From NCBI RefSeq assembly GCF_013409365.1, contig NZ_JACCBA010000001.1, positions 4,588,001 through 4,652,000 of the forward strand: 64,000 bases of DNA. Direction: 5' to 3'. Below are positions 61,726 through 64,000 of the stretch, in pieces; position 1 is the stretch's first letter, and the number at the start of each line of letters is the position of its first letter. The stretch comes from Actinomadura luteofluorescens. Lineage in GTDB: Bacteria > Actinomycetota > Actinomycetes > Streptosporangiales > Streptosporangiaceae. The notes beneath the pieces are model-generated. The model was not told the DNA's origin and did no database searches. It saw nothing but the letters and a program-made list of their open reading frames with translations. The position numbers and the translations under genes are program-made.

Positions 61726-62847
61726 TCACCCGGCGGTGAGCCGCCACAGGGACGTGGTCTCGGCGGCGCGGGCCGCGTGGAGGGGGTCGTCGGGGTCGGC
61801 TGCGCGCGGGTGGCGCGGCGCGGTGTCGAGCCTGCCCGCGACCCGCAGGCCGGACGAGGCGATCATCTCCAGGAGTTCGTCCCGCGTGCGCAGGCCCAGG
61901 TGTTCGGCCAGGTCGGAGAGGATCAGCCAGCCCTCCCCGCCCGGTTCGAGGTGGTCGGCGAGACCGGACAGGAAACCGCGCAGCATACGGCTGCCCGGAT
62001 CGTAAACGGCGTGCTCCAAGGGCGTGCTCGGCTTGGCCGGAACCCAGGGCGGGTTGCAGACGGCCAGACCGGCGCGTCCATCGGGGAAAAGGTCGGCTGG
62101 GACGACCTCGACGTGCACGCCCAGCCGGTCGACGTTCTCTTGGGCGCAGGCCAGCGCACGCGGGTCCTGGTCAGTGGCGACGACGTGCTCGATGCCCCGG
62201 CGAGCCAGTACCGCTGCCAAGACGCCCGTACCGGTTCCTACGTCGAACGCCGTTTTCGTGGGTGGCAACGGCGCCTCGCCCACCAGGTCGACATACTCGC
62301 CCCTGATGGGCGAGAAGACGCCGTAGTGCGGGTGGACGCGGTCGCCCCCCAGCGCGGGGATCGGAACGCCCTTCTCGCGCCATTCGTGTGCGCCGATCAG
62401 GCCGAGCAGTTCGCGCAGTGAGGTGATGTAAGGCTGGTCGTCCGTCCCGTAGGCCTCCGTACAGGCGTCCTGGACGTCCGGTGCTCGCCGTAGCGGAATC
62501 ACGTGGCCGGGGTCGAACGGTATGAGCAGCATGCCGAGCGTCCGTGCGCGCTGGGCGCGTGCCTGCCGGTACAGGTGGAACGCCTGTGCGCGGTCTGGTT
62601 CGGGCTTGTTCCTGCGCCGCCGTGGGGGACGGTCGATCCGGCGCGCCATGGCCTTGAGGAGTTGCCGCGCGTTCTGGAAGTCGCCGCGCCACAGCAGCGC
62701 GGTGCCCTCGCATGCCAGGCGGTAGGCGTCGTCCGCGCGCGTCTCGTCGTCGGCGACCACGACGCGGCGGGGCGGGGGCGCGCCGCTCTCCGACCGCCAG
62801 CGGACGCGATGGTCCCGGCCGTCCTCCTGCCAGGAGATCTCGTCCAC
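61726..62847 (-). CDS. Class I methyltransferase with NPPW motif
   Basis: A 373-residue protein. The first ~190 residues are unfamiliar and charged. The second half is a SAM-dependent methyltransferase with motif I AFDVGTGTGVLAAVLARRG, the acidic loop DQDP and CNPPWVPAKPS. NPPW/NPPY is typical of enzymes that methylate amide or exocyclic nitrogen atoms (PrmC or N6-adenine type). I chose GTG 62847, which follows a TACGGT box by 6 nt; ATG 62883 would overlap the divergent gene. Confidence 0.8.
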   Translation of the reverse strand: MDEISWQEDGRDHRVRWRSESGAPPPRRVVVADDETRADDAYRLACEGTALLWRGDFQNARQLLKAMARRIDRPPRRRRNKPEPDRAQAFHLYRQARAQRARTLGMLLIPFDPGHVIPLRRAPDVQDACTEAYGTDDQPYITSLRELLGLIGAHEWREKGVPIPALGGDRVHPHYGVFSPIRGEYVDLVGEAPLPPTKTAFDVGTGTGVLAAVLARRGIEHVVATDQDPRALACAQENVDRLGVHVEVVPADLFPDGRAGLAVCNPPWVPAKPSTPLEHAVYDPGSRMLRGFLSGLADHLEPGGEGWLILSDLAEHLGLRTRDELLEMIASSGLRVAGRLDTAPRHPRAADPDDPLHAARAAETTSLWRLTAG

Positions 62848-62852
62848 AGGGG

Positions 62853-62859
62853 TACCGTA
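62853..62859. promoter_or_regulatory. Overlapping divergent -10 boxes
   Basis: TACCGT on the plus strand (62853-62858) and TACGGT on the minus strand (62854-62859) share five base pairs. Each lies 6 nt before a GTG start (62865 and 62847). Confidence 0.6.
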
Positions 62860-62864
62860 TCGGC

Positions 62865-63236
62865 GTGCGTCTACCTGGGCCATTGCATGCCCTTAACGAA
62901 GGCCTCGCCTTCCTGCTGGAACTCGTCGCCATCGCCGCGCTCGCCTGGTGGGGCTTCACCGCGAGCGGGAACGTGCTGGTCAACATCGTCCTCGGGCTCG
63001 GTGCCCCCGCCGCCGCGATCGTCCTGTGGGGGATGTTCGCCGCCCCACGGGCTCGCTTCACCGTCGCGCTGCCGCTCGTCCTGCTGGTGAAGGCCGTGGT
63101 GTTCGGCGCGGGCGCGCTCGCCTTCTACGGCGTCGGCCACGCCACGGCGGCCATCGCCTTCGCGGTGATCGCCTTGCTCAACACCGCTCTGGCGACCGCC
63201 GACCGCGACGCCCACTTCCGCACGGCCGCCAAGTGA
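62865..63236 (+). CDS. YrdB/DUF2568-family membrane protein
   Basis: A 123-residue protein with four membrane helices (ALNEGLAFLLELVAIAALAWWGF, LGAPAAAIVLWGMFAAP, FTVALPLVLLVKAVVFGAGALAFY, TAAIAFAVIALLNTAL). AFLLELVAIAALAWWGF and WGMFAAPRAR are DUF2568 signatures. Function is unknown. Its stop overlaps the next gene (GTGA). Confidence 0.8.
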   Translation: MRLPGPLHALNEGLAFLLELVAIAALAWWGFTASGNVLVNIVLGLGAPAAAIVLWGMFAAPRARFTVALPLVLLVKAVVFGAGALAFYGVGHATAAIAFAVIALLNTALATADRDAHFRTAAK

Positions 63237-63607
63237 GCCAGTACTTCCAGAATGGCGAGGAGGTGCTCTGGAATCCCGCGACCAGGGTCGCCGGGCTCTT
63301 CCTGGACATGGCGGAAGCCCATTCCCGCCTGCTCGGCGTCCCGTCCGGTCTCGGGCCGATGGAGGAGGACGAGTGCCAGGTGGACGTTCAGGCGTTCGCC
63401 CTGTTCACCGACGCGCTCGTCCGATACCACGCGAACTCCTCCCACATGATCCTCAGGTCGCTGATGGAGGGCTTCACCGCGATGGCGCTCGCGATCGCGG
63501 ACAGCGCCGGAAGGCCCGTCGCGGCCGCCCGGGAAATGGCGGACGATCCCGCCGTCCGCCGCCTTGTCGACCTCGCTCACGAGAACGCGACCACCATGGC
63601 GCGCTAG
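63233..63607 (+). CDS. Hypothetical 124-residue helical protein
   Basis: A soluble helical protein (GLFLDMAEAHSRLLGV, VDVQAFALFTDALVRYHANSSHMILRSLMEGFTAMALAIAD). It is translationally coupled to the DUF2568 gene. No family recognised. Confidence 0.65.
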   Translation: MSQYFQNGEEVLWNPATRVAGLFLDMAEAHSRLLGVPSGLGPMEEDECQVDVQAFALFTDALVRYHANSSHMILRSLMEGFTAMALAIADSAGRPVAAAREMADDPAVRRLVDLAHENATTMAR

Positions 63608-63610
63608 GAG

Positions 63611-64000
63611 TCACTGGGCGAGATCGTCACTGGAAAGGTGTCCGGAAGTCTCGGCGAGTTCGTGCAGGGCCGCTTCTGAGGGGGACCCCGGTTCGGCCGC
63701 GTAGAGCATGAGGCGGCTGAGGTCGGGGTCGCCGGGCAGGTGCAGCGTCTCGAACGGCAGGACGAGCCGTCCCACCTCGGGATGGTCGATGCGGGCCTCG
63801 CCGTGCGTCAGGTCCGTGACGTGGTGCGCCGACCAGAGGCGGCCGAACTCCGGGCTCCGCTCCCGCAGGCAGTCGATGACCGCGTGCAGGTGCGGGTCGT
63901 CCGGGTCCTGGCCGGAACGGAACCGCAGGTAGGCGGCGTTCCGGCGGGCCACCGTCGGCCAGTTGCCGCCGAGCCGGGCCTTGTAGTCGGCGTTCAGGTG
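63611..64000 (-). CDS. MmyB-like regulator, C-terminal part only
   Basis: The last ~129 residues of an XRE-family regulator with an MmyB-like domain (HLNADYKARLGGNWPTVARRN, DHPEVGRLVLPFETLHLPGDPDLSRLMLYAAEPGSPS). It is related to the protein at 60865-61719. The helix-turn-helix part lies beyond the window. Confidence 0.8.
   Translation of the reverse strand, partial: HLNADYKARLGGNWPTVARRNAAYLRFRSGQDPDDPHLHAVIDCLRERSPEFGRLWSAHHVTDLTHGEARIDHPEVGRLVLPFETLHLPGDPDLSRLMLYAAEPGSPSEAALHELAETSGHLSSDDLAQ

Noticed and set aside
1..64000. tRNA genes and CRISPR arrays
   Set aside because: No cloverleaf-like TTCGANNC with matching acceptor stem and no regularly spaced repeats were seen by eye; a covariance search would be decisive.

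Overview
The window is very GC-rich DNA with actinobacterial hallmarks: GTG/TTG starts, TANNNT -10 boxes and a CxxC-type S18. Gene order matches the region around the replication origin of mycobacteria and their relatives (sigM, anti-sigma, trxB, murJ and cca on one side; ino1, PadR, ponA, rpsF-ssb-rpsR-rplI and dnaB on the other). A Streptosporangiales/Thermomonosporaceae member such as Actinomadura is my best guess. That is an inference from gene content, not a sequence match.

Layout. 1-9.9 kb: trxB (cut by the window edge), a dienelactone hydrolase, SigM and its anti-sigma factor, a membrane pseudokinase, MurJ, a large secreted/membrane DUF6049 protein and a YbaK-like deacylase. 10-17 kb: cca, bioA, an MFS transporter, a large inverted repeat and a peptide-binding lipoprotein. 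17-25 kb: ino1 and PadR, then two tandem class A penicillin-binding proteins. 25-31 kb: a polyprenol-type glycosyltransferase, a MerR regulator, a barstar-like protein, endonuclease IV and small proteins. 31-34.7 kb: the rpsF-ssb-rpsR-rplI operon and a Tat-exported amidase, bracketed by inverted copies of a ~200-bp repeat. 34.7-36.9 kb: a small SOS-box gene and a three-gene cassette (Crp-like regulator, 70-aa membrane protein, class III nucleotide-cyclase homologue). 38-42.5 kb: a DnaA-box cluster and dnaB carrying two inteins. 42.5-64 kb: accessory chromosome with many small regulator/enzyme pairs (MerR/imine reductase, PadR/NTF2, ECF42/DGPF, LysR, ECF/anti-sigma, MarR/GNAT/NTF2, XRE), alkaline phosphatase, OsmC, MFS, SDR, alpha/beta hydrolase and methyltransferase genes.

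The core genes serve envelope growth (MurJ, PBPs, pseudokinase, amidase), replication (DnaB, SSB) and redox control (SigM, TrxB). The strongest candidate for an undescribed system is the regulator-membrane protein-cyclase cassette at 35.1-36.9 kb: both of its promoters carry a matching Crp-type site, and the cyclase keeps its metal-binding Asp pair but lacks the usual purine-specifying Lys and transition-state Arg.

Many genes here start 6-7 nt after a TANNNT box and so look leaderless; I used this pattern to choose several starts. No tRNA, rRNA, CRISPR array or complete insertion sequence was recognised.
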